DNA of 22,843 nucleotides. Source: JAYSRU01 sp043720875 (GTDB taxonomy: Bacteria > Bacteroidota > Bacteroidia > Flavobacteriales_D > Crocinitomicaceae). Below, in pieces: positions 6,907-14,723 of the stretch. Positions within the stretch are counted from its first letter, which is position 1, and every line of letters begins with the position of its first letter. The DNA is taken from positions 1 to 22,843 of the forward strand of contig JAYSRU010000261.1 in assembly GCA_043720875.1 (NCBI GenBank), read 5' to 3'. A model generated the notes under the pieces. The model was not told the origin of the DNA. It worked only from the letters and a program-made list of their open reading frames with translations, and ran no database searches. Both the position numbers and the translations under genes were made by a program.

Positions 6907-7920
6907 ATGAATGCCCCACACACTTTTGAAAATAAAGGTGTTTTCGCCCTGGAATCGGGAGAAACACTTCATGACGTACGTATTGCTTACCACACTTTTG
7001 GCACTTTCTCACCTGAGTCAAAAGTTGTTTGGGTATGTCACGCACTTACCGCAAACTCCGATGTTTCGGACTGGTGGAAAGGTCTTTTCGGTGAAAATGA
7101 TTTGTTCCGCAGCTCAGAATATTTTGTGGTTTGCGCCAATATTTTAGGCTCGTGCTATGGCACAACTGGTCCATTATCCAATACGGAAATCGCCGCTGAA
7201 TCGTTTTTAAATTTTCCAACCTTAACCACGAGAGACATGGCCAATGCCCACGTGCTGTTGAAAAACCATTTGAAAATTGATGCAATCGAAGTCTTAATTG
7301 GTTCTTCTTTGGGCGGACAACAAGCACAAGAGTTTGCATTTATCTTGCAAGATCAATTAAAAAACTTGATCCTCATCGCAACCAATGCACAGCATTCTCC
7401 TTTCGGAATTGCGTTCAACGAAGCACAGCGCTTGGCACTCTTAGCAGATCCAAGTTTTGAAGCCAACAAATGTTACGGCGGACAAAAAGGATTGAAAGCA
7501 GCGCGCAGTATTGCTATGTTGAGTTACCGTTCGTATAGCGGATATGGCGCAACGCAGCAAGAAGAGAGCAACGAGACTACTGATAATTTCAGAGCAGCAT
7601 CGTACCAAAATTACCAAGGACAAAAATTGGTCAACCGCTTCAATGCTTATTCCTATTGGTTTTTAAGCAAAGCCATGGATAGCCATAACATTGGGCGAAT
7701 GCGTGGATCGATCGCTGCAGCCTTGGCAACGCTCACGGCAAAAACATTGGTGGTGGGTATTACAAGCGATTTACTTTTCCCCATTTCAGAACAAAAATAC
7801 TTGGCCGATCACATTCCCAACGCACAACTTGAGGTGATGGATTCAGTTTTCGGACATGACGGTTTCTTAGTAGAAACCAAAGAATTAGAACAAATAATTA
7901 CAAACTTTTTAAACAAATAA
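6907..7920 (+). CDS. metX: Homoserine O-acetyltransferase
   Basis: An alpha/beta-hydrolase of 337 residues. It acetylates homoserine with acetyl-CoA to give O-acetylhomoserine, the first committed step to methionine, in the cytoplasm. Visible motifs are FALESGETLHDVRIAYHTFG at the N-terminus, typical of MetX, and the nucleophile elbow GSSLGG with Ser134. The catalytic acid is Asp288 in GITSDLLFP and the catalytic base His317 in FGHDGF. The start at 6907 gives the normal family N-terminus. It is the first large gene after a SAM riboswitch and is followed five bases later by homoserine dehydrogenase, so substrate and product enzymes are co-expressed. Acetyl rather than succinyl specificity is assumed from the MetX family, not proved by residues. 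Confidence 0.95.
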   Translation: MNAPHTFENKGVFALESGETLHDVRIAYHTFGTFSPESKVVWVCHALTANSDVSDWWKGLFGENDLFRSSEYFVVCANILGSCYGTTGPLSNTEIAAESFLNFPTLTTRDMANAHVLLKNHLKIDAIEVLIGSSLGGQQAQEFAFILQDQLKNLILIATNAQHSPFGIAFNEAQRLALLADPSFEANKCYGGQKGLKAARSIAMLSYRSYSGYGATQQEESNETTDNFRAASYQNYQGQKLVNRFNAYSYWFLSKAMDSHNIGRMRGSIAAALATLTAKTLVVGITSDLLFPISEQKYLADHIPNAQLEVMDSVFGHDGFLVETKELEQIITNFLNK

Positions 7921-7924
7921 CAAA

Positions 7925-9172
7925 ATGAGAAATAAATTAACAATCGGATTATATGGTTTTGGCTGTGTTGGTAACGGCTTATACGAAGTATTAAATCAAT
8001 CCCAATTATTGGATGCCACCATCAAACGTATTGTGGTTAAAAACCCAAACAAAGCGCGTAAAATTGGAAGTGAACACTTTTCTTACGACAAGTCGGATAT
8101 CTTATTAGACGATGAGATCAATTTAGTGGTGGAATTAATTGACGATTCTGCAGCGGCGTTTGAAATCGTAGCAGAAGCGTTGAAACGTGGTAAACATGTC
8201 GTAACGGCCAATAAGAAAATGTTAGCCGAAAACTTAGCAACCCTACTTCAACTTGCCAAAGAAAATAACGTTTCCTTGTTGTATGAAGCATCGGTCGGCG
8301 GAAGTATTCCAATTATCCGTAACCTAGAAGAATATTACAACAACGATTCATTGTCGGGTATTCAAGGAATTGTAAACGGTACAACCAATTACATCCTAAC
8401 CCAAACCAATTTTGGAAAAGATTACGATACTGCACTTGCCGAAGCAACGGCGCTTGGTTTTGCAGAATCTGATCCAACCTTAGACGTGGATGGCTTTGAT
8501 TCTAAATTCAAATTGGTTTTGTTAATCAAACATGCATTTGGTTTAACCTTACAACCACAAAATGTATTCAACTACGGTATCCGTCAAATAAAAGAGCAAG
8601 ATGTGCGCTATGCCACAGAAAAAGGTTTCCGTATCAAGTTATTTTCTAGAGCTGAGAAAGTTGGGAACGATTTAGTTGGATTCGTTGCACCGCATTTCAT
8701 CTCCGAAACCAATGTTGCCTACAATGTAAACAATGAATTTAATGCCGTTACGGTTGAAGCTTTATTCTCCGACAAACAATTGTTTCTAGGAAAAGGTGCA
8801 GGCGCCTACCCTACCGCATCCGCAGTATTATCTGACATTTCGGCATTACAATACAACTATGCGTACGAATACAAAAAGGAACAATCCAATACCGGAATCA
8901 AATTTTCTGAAGACTTTTTTTTAAAAATATATTTAGGATCAGAATTCATGGAAGCCTTACAAGAAATTCCGTTCTACAAAGTAGACGAAGTATTTCAAAG
9001 CAACGCCTACAATTACCAAACGGGTTGGGTGAAATTTAGCGAATTAAGAGAATTTAATTTTAATCAATTAAAAGATGTATTTTTCGCCGTGTTACCTGAA
9101 CCATTTTTATCTGAAGATGAATTTGCAAAAGAAGGAGAAGAACAACTATTTTTACATGTTTCTACAAAATAA
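7925..9172 (+). CDS. hom: Homoserine dehydrogenase (monofunctional)
   Basis: The 415-residue enzyme reduces aspartate semialdehyde to homoserine with NAD(P)H. The Rossmann motif GFGCVG is at residues 11-16. The family signatures TANKKML (94-100), GIVNGTTNYIL (148-158) and DPTLDVDGFDSKFK (183-196) are present, with Lys196 as the probable catalytic lysine. No aspartokinase is fused in front. The last 100 residues do not show a clear ACT domain, so feedback control by threonine is uncertain. The SAM-controlled position beside metX suggests a methionine-dedicated copy; a second enzyme, possibly a ThrA-type fusion, may exist elsewhere for threonine. Five bases separate it from metX and six from the next gene. 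Confidence 0.92.
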   Translation: MRNKLTIGLYGFGCVGNGLYEVLNQSQLLDATIKRIVVKNPNKARKIGSEHFSYDKSDILLDDEINLVVELIDDSAAAFEIVAEALKRGKHVVTANKKMLAENLATLLQLAKENNVSLLYEASVGGSIPIIRNLEEYYNNDSLSGIQGIVNGTTNYILTQTNFGKDYDTALAEATALGFAESDPTLDVDGFDSKFKLVLLIKHAFGLTLQPQNVFNYGIRQIKEQDVRYATEKGFRIKLFSRAEKVGNDLVGFVAPHFISETNVAYNVNNEFNAVTVEALFSDKQLFLGKGAGAYPTASAVLSDISALQYNYAYEYKKEQSNTGIKFSEDFFLKIYLGSEFMEALQEIPFYKVDEVFQSNAYNYQTGWVKFSELREFNFNQLKDVFFAVLPEPFLSEDEFAKEGEEQLFLHVSTK

Positions 9173-9178
9173 TAATTT

Positions 9179-9670
9179 ATGAATACAACTCCGCTTGCTT
9201 GGTATATTGCTGGTCCGTTGATTGGTTTAATGGTGCCCGCACTCTTAATTTTACGTGAAAAACAACTCGGAATCTCTTCGTCGTACCGGTATTTATGTTC
9301 TTTGGTTAGTAAAAAACCAAGCTATTTGAATTACGACAATTCGGGAGACAAATGGCAGTTTCAATTTGGAATTGGGCTGGTGCTGGTTGGGTTTTACTAT
9401 TTCGCAACGAGTAATGGCGATTTCTTTTACAACACGCATCTGCATGCGCAGTTTCCTGTAGATTTCTACGCTTTAGAAAATTGGCTCATTTTTCTTGTCG
9501 GTGGATTTTTAGTTGGATTCGGTGCACGTTATGCAAATGGTTGTACCGCAGGACACTGTATCATGGGAATGTCACAATTTTCACTTGCATCACTTTTAGC
9601 AACGGTTGGCTTCTTCGTTGGAGGATTAATCGTTGCCCATTTTATTAATCCAATTTTGTATAATTTCTAA
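9179..9670 (+). CDS. YeeE/YedE-type sulfur transporter, first half-protein
   Basis: The 163-residue protein has about four membrane helices. It carries the YeeE/YedE signature GARYANGCTAGHCIMG at residues 115-130, with Cys122 and Cys127. In characterised YeeE, cysteines in such motifs relay thiosulfate through the inner membrane; half-size versions occur in pairs. The gene follows hom by six bases and is followed one base after its stop by a second half-protein, so the two probably work together as one transporter. In this operon it would supply sulfur (thiosulfate, sulfide or a persulfide) for the sulfhydrylase at 10519-11691. The exact substrate cannot be read from sequence. Confidence 0.85.
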   Translation: MNTTPLAWYIAGPLIGLMVPALLILREKQLGISSSYRYLCSLVSKKPSYLNYDNSGDKWQFQFGIGLVLVGFYYFATSNGDFFYNTHLHAQFPVDFYALENWLIFLVGGFLVGFGARYANGCTAGHCIMGMSQFSLASLLATVGFFVGGLIVAHFINPILYNF

Positions 9671-9671
9671 T

Positions 9672-10097
9672 ATGAAACCAATTTATAACACAATCCTTAC
9701 CGTATTTTTAGGCGTTTGCTTTGGTGCAATTCTTATCGAATCGCAAGCAATTTCGTGGTACCGCATTCAAGAAATGTTTTATTTTCAATCGTTTCACATG
9801 TTTGGGCTTTTAGGTTCTGCCATTGCAACGGGCGCATTGAGTTTATTTTTAATCAAGAAATTTAAGGTCAAAACGATTCACAACAACCTCATTGTAATCA
9901 AAGAAAAAGAAGTGAAGGTGAAGGCTAACCTTTTTGGAGGAATCATTTTTGGCTTAGGTTGGGGACTTGGAGGCGCTTGTACTGCCCCACTCTACATCTT
10001 GGTTGGACTTTCTTGGCAACTGGGACTCATAATTTTACTTGGAGCATTGCTGGGCACATTTACCTATGCATTGGTTAAAGACAAACTTCCACATTAA
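9672..10097 (+). CDS. YeeE/YedE-type sulfur transporter, second half-protein (DUF6691-like)
   Basis: The 141-residue membrane protein has about four helices. The signature GWGLGGACTAP at residues 96-106 holds Cys103, matching the second-half family in which GWGLxGxCPGP is usual; here the P-G after Cys is replaced by T-A. I chose the ATG at 9672, one base after the stop of the first half-gene, because it gives a normal signal-anchor start (MKPIYNTILTVFLGVCFG). A longer frame from 9633 would add 13 residues overlapping the previous gene. It probably pairs with its neighbour to form the full transporter. Confidence 0.85.
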   Translation: MKPIYNTILTVFLGVCFGAILIESQAISWYRIQEMFYFQSFHMFGLLGSAIATGALSLFLIKKFKVKTIHNNLIVIKEKEVKVKANLFGGIIFGLGWGLGGACTAPLYILVGLSWQLGLIILLGALLGTFTYALVKDKLPH

Positions 10098-10108
10098 GCA
10101 AAAATGCA

Positions 10109-10522
10109 ATGAAAATAATTTTAAATAGGCTCAATACTGCCCTCGCTTTTGAAGCGGTAAACGAAGAAGGAATTACCGCAACATTTGATGCAAATCCTGC
10201 CATTGGTGGCGAAGGATTAGGCTTGCGCCCGATGGAAATGTTGGCTGCCTCGATGGCTTCTTGCGCCAGTATTGACGTGCTGTTGATCTTGAAGAAAAAA
10301 CGAATTACCTTAGCACATTACCGTGTCGAAATACAAGCCACGCGTGTTGACGCCGTTCCAGCGATTTTTGAAGCCATCCACTTACAGTTTCAAATAGCGG
10401 AAAGCGATCCGCTAGAACAAGTACAAAAAGCAGTTGCCCTCAGCGTTGAAAAATACTGTTCGGTTTCGGCTTCACTTTCCGCAACAATTAAAATTACCCA
10501 CAGCGTTACCCCACTGGCATGA
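10109..10522 (+). CDS. OsmC/Ohr-family thiol protein
   Basis: The protein has 137 residues, the standard OsmC size. The two conserved reactive cysteines are Cys52 in MLAASMASCASIDVL and Cys117 in VEKYCSVSASL. The family reduces organic hydroperoxides through this Cys pair, but the YhfA-like branch with EKYCSV is poorly understood and may handle other sulfur species. Its place between a sulfur transporter and a sulfhydrylase suggests it deals with reactive sulfur, such as persulfides made during uptake; this is inference. It starts 11 bases after the transporter and its stop overlaps the metZ start by four bases (ATGA), so expression is coupled. Confidence 0.85.
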   Translation: MKIILNRLNTALAFEAVNEEGITATFDANPAIGGEGLGLRPMEMLAASMASCASIDVLLILKKKRITLAHYRVEIQATRVDAVPAIFEAIHLQFQIAESDPLEQVQKAVALSVEKYCSVSASLSATIKITHSVTPLA

Positions 10523-11691
10523 AAAAGACAAAATACCAAAACGAAACGTTAGCGATTCGAACACGCATTGCGCAAACTGCTCAAAAAGAACATTCTACAC
10601 CTTTATTTTTAACGAGTAGTTTTACATTTGATTCTGCCGAAGAAATGGCCGCTGTGTTTGCCGATGAACAAGATGGAAACATTTATTCCCGCTATTCGAA
10701 TCCAAACGTGCAAGAGCTCATCGATAGAGTTGCTTTACTCGAAAACGCAGAATCGGGCTGGGCAACGGCATCTGGAATGGCCGCTATCTTTACCACCTTT
10801 GCCGCCTTATTGCAATCGGGCGATCATATTGTTTCGAGTCGTTCGGTATTTGGCTCAACCCACCGTTTATTCACTGAAATTTTTCCAAAATGGGGAATCA
10901 CAACCACGTATGTGGATGCCTTGGATTATGAAGGTTATGCGAGTGCCATTCAAGCGAATACCAAAATTTTGTATTTAGAATCGCCTTCCAATCCTGCCTT
11001 GGAAATTATTGACATTGAAAAAGTTGGGAAAATTTGTAAAAAAGTGAAACTGCTCTTCGTGGTAGACAATTGTTTTGCTACCCCAATTTTACAACGACCG
11101 TTAGACCTTGGCGCCCATGTTTCCATTCACTCTACCACCAAATTTATGGATGGACAAGGGAGAACCTTGGGCGGTTTGATTTTAGGAAGTCATGAAATTA
11201 TTACTAAAATTGAAGCGTTTGCGCGCCACACCGGTCCTGCATTGAGTCCGTTTAACGCTTGGATCATTTCTAAATCGATCGAAACCTTGCACATTCGGGT
11301 AGAACGCATGACCGAAACTGCCTTGAAAATAGCCAAGAAACTAGAAAAACATCCCAATGTGGCCTGGGTTAAATATCCATTCCTCCCGAGTCACCCGAAT
11401 TATAAAACTGCGAAAAAACAAATGTTTGCAGGCGGTTCCATTGTTTCGTTTGAAATAAAAGGAGGATTGAATGCCGGTCGGAAATTCTTAAACAAGCTCC
11501 GTATGTTTTCGCTAACTCCAAATCTTGGCGATGCAAAAAGTATTGCAACACATCCCGCATCCACCACCCATTCTAAATTAAAACCAGAAGAACGCGCTGC
11601 CGTAGGCATTTCTGACGGATTGGTTCGCTTATCTTTTGGACTAGAACACAGTGCCGATATTTGGGATGATTTAGAGGAAGCGTTGGGGTAG
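10519..11691 (+). CDS. metZ: O-acylhomoserine sulfhydrylase, MetZ-type (PLP enzyme)
   Basis: The 390-residue PLP enzyme belongs to the Cys/Met metabolism family. Visible features are YSRYSNPN (56-63), ATASGMAAI (82-90), the PLP-contacting VVDNCFATP (181-189) and the PLP lysine Lys208 in SIHSTTKFMDGQGRTLGG. The length fits MetZ rather than the longer MetY (about 430). With MetX in the same operon, the substrate is probably O-acetylhomoserine, which reacts with sulfide to give homocysteine. It is the last gene of the operon and is followed by a hairpin terminator. A decayed sequence similar to its last 36 bases lies at 15137-15172, at the far side of the accessory patch. A cystathionine synthase or lyase is less likely given the N-terminal and VVDNCFATP patterns, but cannot be fully excluded. 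Confidence 0.88.
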   Translation: MKKTKYQNETLAIRTRIAQTAQKEHSTPLFLTSSFTFDSAEEMAAVFADEQDGNIYSRYSNPNVQELIDRVALLENAESGWATASGMAAIFTTFAALLQSGDHIVSSRSVFGSTHRLFTEIFPKWGITTTYVDALDYEGYASAIQANTKILYLESPSNPALEIIDIEKVGKICKKVKLLFVVDNCFATPILQRPLDLGAHVSIHSTTKFMDGQGRTLGGLILGSHEIITKIEAFARHTGPALSPFNAWIISKSIETLHIRVERMTETALKIAKKLEKHPNVAWVKYPFLPSHPNYKTAKKQMFAGGSIVSFEIKGGLNAGRKFLNKLRMFSLTPNLGDAKSIATHPASTTHSKLKPEERAAVGISDGLVRLSFGLEHSADIWDDLEEALG

Positions 11692-11694
11692 ATG

Positions 11695-11728
11695 ATACCT
11701 GGATCTAGTTTAGATCATAAGTATTTTT
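11695..11728. terminator. Probable terminator of the methionine operon
   Basis: GATCTA (11702-11707), loop GTT, then TAGATC (11711-11716) form a perfect six-pair stem. It is flanked by ATAC/GTAT, which can extend it across an internal loop, and TTTTT follows at 11724-11728. It sits directly after the metZ stop and before the end of the opposing gene at 11742. The stem is AT-rich and therefore weak. Confidence 0.5.
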
Positions 11729-11741
11729 CTATCTATATCTT

Positions 11742-12134
11742 TCATTCCAAATGTATATTGGTTTTTATCCTTAATGTTTGTGAGCATTTTTTACCATTAT
11801 TTTCGGCTGGTTTCCATTTAGGAACACGTACAGGATCAACTTCTCTAATAATACATTCATAATGTTGACCGGCATCGCATTCCAAATTGAATTTAGTTAC
11901 CGTTCCGTCTTCTAAAACAACTACATTAAAATAAAATTTTGCATCTGTATTAATACAATCGGACTTGTGAACCTCATGACTGTTTTTCCAAAACCATACA
12001 GACATATTTCCATTTTTTTCTGGGAATTCTGCCCAAACAGTTGGGTTATCACAAAAAACCAATGAATCAGTTTCTTGTGATAAGAAACAATTCGAAATAA
12101 TAATGGTCAATATTGTAATAATTGTCTTTGTCAT
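11742..12134 (-). CDS. Secreted protein with TonB C-terminal-like domain
   Basis: The 130-residue protein has a signal peptide (1-20, ending CFLSQ). Residues about 65-130 resemble the TonB C-terminal fold: FNVVVLEDGTVTKFNLE, then PKWKPAENNGKK, then a final strand ending KTNIHLE. The Pro-Lys-Trp-Lys-Pro block is the most telling part. There is no N-terminal membrane anchor with a proline-rich spacer, so this is not a working TonB. Similar stand-alone domains are common, and not understood, in Bacteroidota. It is the last gene of a minus-strand group with the frameshifted peptidase and the membrane protein upstream. Confidence 0.65.
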   Translation of the reverse strand: MTKTIITILTIIISNCFLSQETDSLVFCDNPTVWAEFPEKNGNMSVWFWKNSHEVHKSDCINTDAKFYFNVVVLEDGTVTKFNLECDAGQHYECIIREVDPVRVPKWKPAENNGKKCSQTLRIKTNIHLE

Positions 12135-12267
12135 TATAGGTTAACGTTTTGGGACTTTGCGCTCGCCCCAATTGTTTAAATAAATCCTTGCACCGAAGTT
12201 AAGATTATTTTGTTTCAAACATATCGTTTTTCGAAGTAAGTTTTGAGGACTGGCGCCATGACAGCTG

Positions 12268-12490
12268 TTAGTCGTTGACTTGATTGTTTTCTTCAACTGT
12301 TTGCTTAAAGCTGTTGCTCCAAATAACAGCGTAATTGTCCGCAAAATCTTCAACTTGTTTATTATTAGCTTTACTCCAATGCCGTTCGTAAATGAAATCC
12401 ACACAATGTCCAATTTCATGTAAAAGCAATTTTTCTAAGTAGTACTTTTTGTTTACCTATCAATTCTTTCGAAATCGTTCTTTTTATCAT
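12268..12490 (-). pseudogene. HExxH metallopeptidase-like gene with a frameshift
   Basis: Reading leftwards from 12456 to the stop at 12268-12270, one frame encodes KKYYLEKLLLHEIGHCVDF and then VEDFADNYAVIW. That is a zinc-binding HExxH helix followed about 22 residues later by an E/D-rich helix that could give the third ligand. This frame has no start codon. An ATG at 12488-12490 begins a second frame (MIKRTISKELIGKQK) that enters the first if one A is removed from the five-A tract (T-run at 12446-12450 on the plus strand). The joined product would be about 74 residues. So this is either a recent frameshift, a read error in a homopolymer, or a decayed gene tail. It lies 27 bases after the membrane-protein gene on the same strand. 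A longer overlapping frame at 12141-12419 has no recognisable protein and is rejected. Confidence 0.5.
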
Positions 12491-12516
12491 TAAATTAAAG
12501 TTTTATAATTGCTTAT

Positions 12517-13599
12517 CTATGATCTCCCCATTTCCTGAGCATCACCAATTGCTCCAATGGCTTCCATTACGTAGTCCTGGTCTTCCGCGTCTTTCCAACC
12601 GAATTTGGACAACTCCATTCTTACTTGATTTTCACTCTTTTTTTGGACCAAGGAATAAACTGCGAAGTCGAGAACTTCTTTAGGTATTCTGCTGATTTGA
12701 TGCTTAATAATTCCCCCAACAAGTATTAATATACCTATGTAATAACCGAAAAAGAGGAGAAGTCCCCAACTAATTACTAAACCTATCCAACCCGTGTTTA
12801 AGTTTTTGATTGTCAAACCAGCCTCAAATCGAAGTTTCATGAATGTGATAAAATCAATTTCAACAAATGAATTCTCAGCAAGATATAGCTGATAAATGAA
12901 AATCTGACAAGAAATAAATGAGATAAGAACAGATACAATTAGAATTGGTCTTAACTTCCTAAAGTCAGTGTAGTTACCCAATTTCAATGTCTGAGATAAA
13001 ACGAACCCAATAATAAATCCAACTCCAACATCAAATAAGCCAATAATATAGAAGCCATTTGAAATACTCAATGCCAAAACATATCCCAAAAAGACATTAA
13101 CAAGCATCGCGCTAATTAATGGAATGAATAGGTTAGGTTTGATTTTAGGTAATGGGGCAGGAAGTGATTCTGGAATCACATAATCGACCCATTCATCAAC
13201 TTTTTTCTGTTCAGATTCAAAATTTCTAATTTCTTCCTCATTTAATTCAACTTCAAAATTTTCTAGAACAAGTTTAAATAGTTTAACTCTTTTGGAGTTT
13301 CTACCAAAATCCCAGATCTCATTTCCAAGTGAGGTACTTTTAATATTTACTTTACCAAAATCGTACTGCATATCTATGCTTTCTGTGCTCGTACCCCAAT
13401 CGTTTTTTCTTTTTGCTTCAATGTTAGTATCATCGTAATAAACGATTTCCCAGCCTATTTTTTCAATTGCTTTTAAGGCAATTGCAATGAACGCGGATTT
13501 TGAAAGTTTGGTTTGAAAAGAATCCTTGAACTTTGGCGTAAAGGCTACTCGGTGAACCTTTTTTATTGAGTCTTCTAACGTTTGTATTTCTGGTTGCAT
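12517..13599 (-). CDS. Multi-pass membrane protein of unknown function with cytoplasmic N-terminal domain
   Basis: I do not recognise a named family. The 360-residue protein has a soluble N-terminal part (1-150). Its residues 20-110 form a beta-rich domain (GWEIVYYDDTNIEAKRKN, IDMQYDFGKVNIKSTS). A PLPAPLPKIKP-like proline linker follows, then hydrophobic helices at about 157-179, 183-203, 217-239 and 270-298. A C-terminal helical tail (310-360, KKSENQVRMELSKFGWKDAEDQDYVMEAIGAI) looks like a small helical bundle. Similar layouts occur in poorly described Bacteroidota membrane proteins. It heads the minus-strand group that includes the peptidase fragment and the TonB-C-like protein, and diverges from the toxin-antitoxin pair. 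Confidence 0.6.
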   Translation of the reverse strand: MQPEIQTLEDSIKKVHRVAFTPKFKDSFQTKLSKSAFIAIALKAIEKIGWEIVYYDDTNIEAKRKNDWGTSTESIDMQYDFGKVNIKSTSLGNEIWDFGRNSKRVKLFKLVLENFEVELNEEEIRNFESEQKKVDEWVDYVIPESLPAPLPKIKPNLFIPLISAMLVNVFLGYVLALSISNGFYIIGLFDVGVGFIIGFVLSQTLKLGNYTDFRKLRPILIVSVLISFISCQIFIYQLYLAENSFVEIDFITFMKLRFEAGLTIKNLNTGWIGLVISWGLLLFFGYYIGILILVGGIIKHQISRIPKEVLDFAVYSLVQKKSENQVRMELSKFGWKDAEDQDYVMEAIGAIGDAQEMGRS

Positions 13600-13845
13600 T
13601 GTCTATTAAGTCTAACGTATTAATACATGGAATTAGTTGCGCTGCTAAATTGTGTCACGTTTAATTATTTGTTGAAAGTAACTAATAATTCTAGATCTAA
13701 GTTATCGAATAGGCTTTTTAGTGAACAAATTCTATTGTTCGTATGACAGCAACGGTTCCATGCTTGGCGAAGATGTCGCTTTAACCACAAAGCTGCATGA
13801 AAAATACATTGACTTTCCATTTGGCAAATGCAGTAAATGTTTTAA
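13600..13845. other. Intergenic region between membrane-protein gene and antitoxin
   Basis: No gene is supported with confidence. A frame on the plus strand from GTG at 13721 to the stop at 13871-13873 encodes 50 residues with a CSKC pair (PFGKCSKCFN). It runs into the antitoxin operator and could be a small gene or the relic of one. The rest is AT-rich and should contain the promoter of the minus-strand membrane-protein gene. Confidence 0.3.
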
Positions 13846-13880
13846 TTTGAAACAAAAATTTGTTTTATATTGAAACAATT
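13846..13880 (+). promoter_or_regulatory. Operator-like repeats before the antitoxin gene
   Basis: TTGAAACAA occurs twice as a direct repeat (13847-13855 and 13870-13878, 23 bases apart). Between them, AAACAAA-AA-TTTGTTT (13850-13865) forms a perfect inverted repeat. TTATATTG inside it resembles a -7 box. Antitoxins with an XRE helix-turn-helix usually repress their own promoter by binding such repeats. Since these repeats should lie before the message, the ATG at 13860 is an unlikely start. Confidence 0.5.
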
Positions 13881-13919
13881 TTTAACTTTATGCAGTTAAG
13901 CAGCGAAACATCAATTGAA

Positions 13920-14723
13920 ATGAACACAAAATTAACACAAAAGCAAATAGGTCAGCGTATAACCGAACTTCGAAAAAAGAAAGGCTTGTCTCAGGAAGAT
14001 TTGGCTAAAAGTGTCAAACTTTCCCGACCGTCTTTGGCTCAAATTGAGTTAGGAAACAGAAGCGTTGATATTCTTGAATTGCAAAAACTGTCTTTGATTT
14101 TAGAATTTTCGTTGGATGATTTTATGTCTGTCGATTTCTCGGCAACTCAAGAAATTGAAGGCAAAGAAGAAAAAAAGACAAAGAAAGAGGGGGAACGAAT
14201 TTCTGTGCCCACACTACAAATCAGCAAGTTCAAAAATGTATTATTGTATATCCTTGAACGCTGTGCAGGTAAGCCTAATGTGGGTGAAACCGTTCTTTAT
14301 AAGTTGCTTTATTTTTCGGACTTCAATTATTATGAATTGTATGAGGAACATTTAACTGGTGCTAACTATCGGAAGTTACCATTTGGACCAGTTCCGCAAA
14401 AATTAGATACAATCATTGGGCAAATGATTGAAAAAGGTCAGTTGCAAAGAGTGAAAACCGAATATCATGGTTATCCTCAAACGCGCTATTTGCCATTAGA
14501 GAAAGCTGACTTAACTGAATTGAGGGCAAGTGAAAAAGAAATCATTGATAGAGTTATTGAACAAATGAGTGATTGGTCTGCTGCGGCAATTAGCAATTAT
14601 TCTCATAAGGATTTACCTTGGGAAGTTACAGAAGAGGGCTCAGACATTAGCTATGAACTGGCTTTTTATAGAGAGCAACCTTATTCTGTAAGAAATTATG
14701 GGGATGAGATAGAAGCGCAATGA
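13920..14723 (+). CDS. XRE-HTH antitoxin with Panacea (DUF4065) domain
   Basis: The protein is 267 residues long from the ATG at 13920, the start I prefer because it puts the HTH at the usual distance and leaves the operator outside the gene. ATGs at 13860 and 13890 are in frame. Residues about 8-68 form a lambda-Cro type HTH (GQRITELRKKKGLSQEDLAK). A charged linker (78-93) follows. Residues about 100-250 match the Panacea domain: LLYKLLYFSDF-like block at 126-135, then GANYRKLPFGPVP (147-159). Panacea proteins neutralise many unrelated toxins. The ATGA overlap with the next small gene fits a type II toxin-antitoxin pair, in which this protein binds the toxin and represses the operon. Confidence 0.85.
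   Translation: MNTKLTQKQIGQRITELRKKKGLSQEDLAKSVKLSRPSLAQIELGNRSVDILELQKLSLILEFSLDDFMSVDFSATQEIEGKEEKKTKKEGERISVPTLQISKFKNVLLYILERCAGKPNVGETVLYKLLYFSDFNYYELYEEHLTGANYRKLPFGPVPQKLDTIIGQMIEKGQLQRVKTEYHGYPQTRYLPLEKADLTELRASEKEIIDRVIEQMSDWSAAAISNYSHKDLPWEVTEEGSDISYELAFYREQPYSVRNYGDEIEAQ

Noticed and set aside
9633..9671. Longer start for the second YeeE/YedE half-protein
   Set aside because: It overlaps the first half-gene and adds 13 residues that do not look like a family N-terminus. The ATG at 9672 follows the stop by one base and fits better.
12141..12419. Open frame of 92 codons on the minus strand
   Set aside because: Its translation shows no domain, signal or sensible composition, while another frame over the same DNA carries a clear HEIGH metallopeptidase helix. 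I take the 92-codon frame as a shadow.
12135..13660. Possible integron attC-like sites (e.g. GTCTAAC at 13609-13615)
   Set aside because: The 7-base RYYYAAC match has no partner GTTRRRY with paired arms at a suitable distance, and no integron integrase is present in the window.
13860..13919. Upstream ATGs at 13860 and 13890 for the antitoxin
   Set aside because: The first lies inside the operator-like repeats, and the second would leave almost no leader after the promoter-like box. The ATG at 13920 places the HTH at the usual distance. The choice is not certain.
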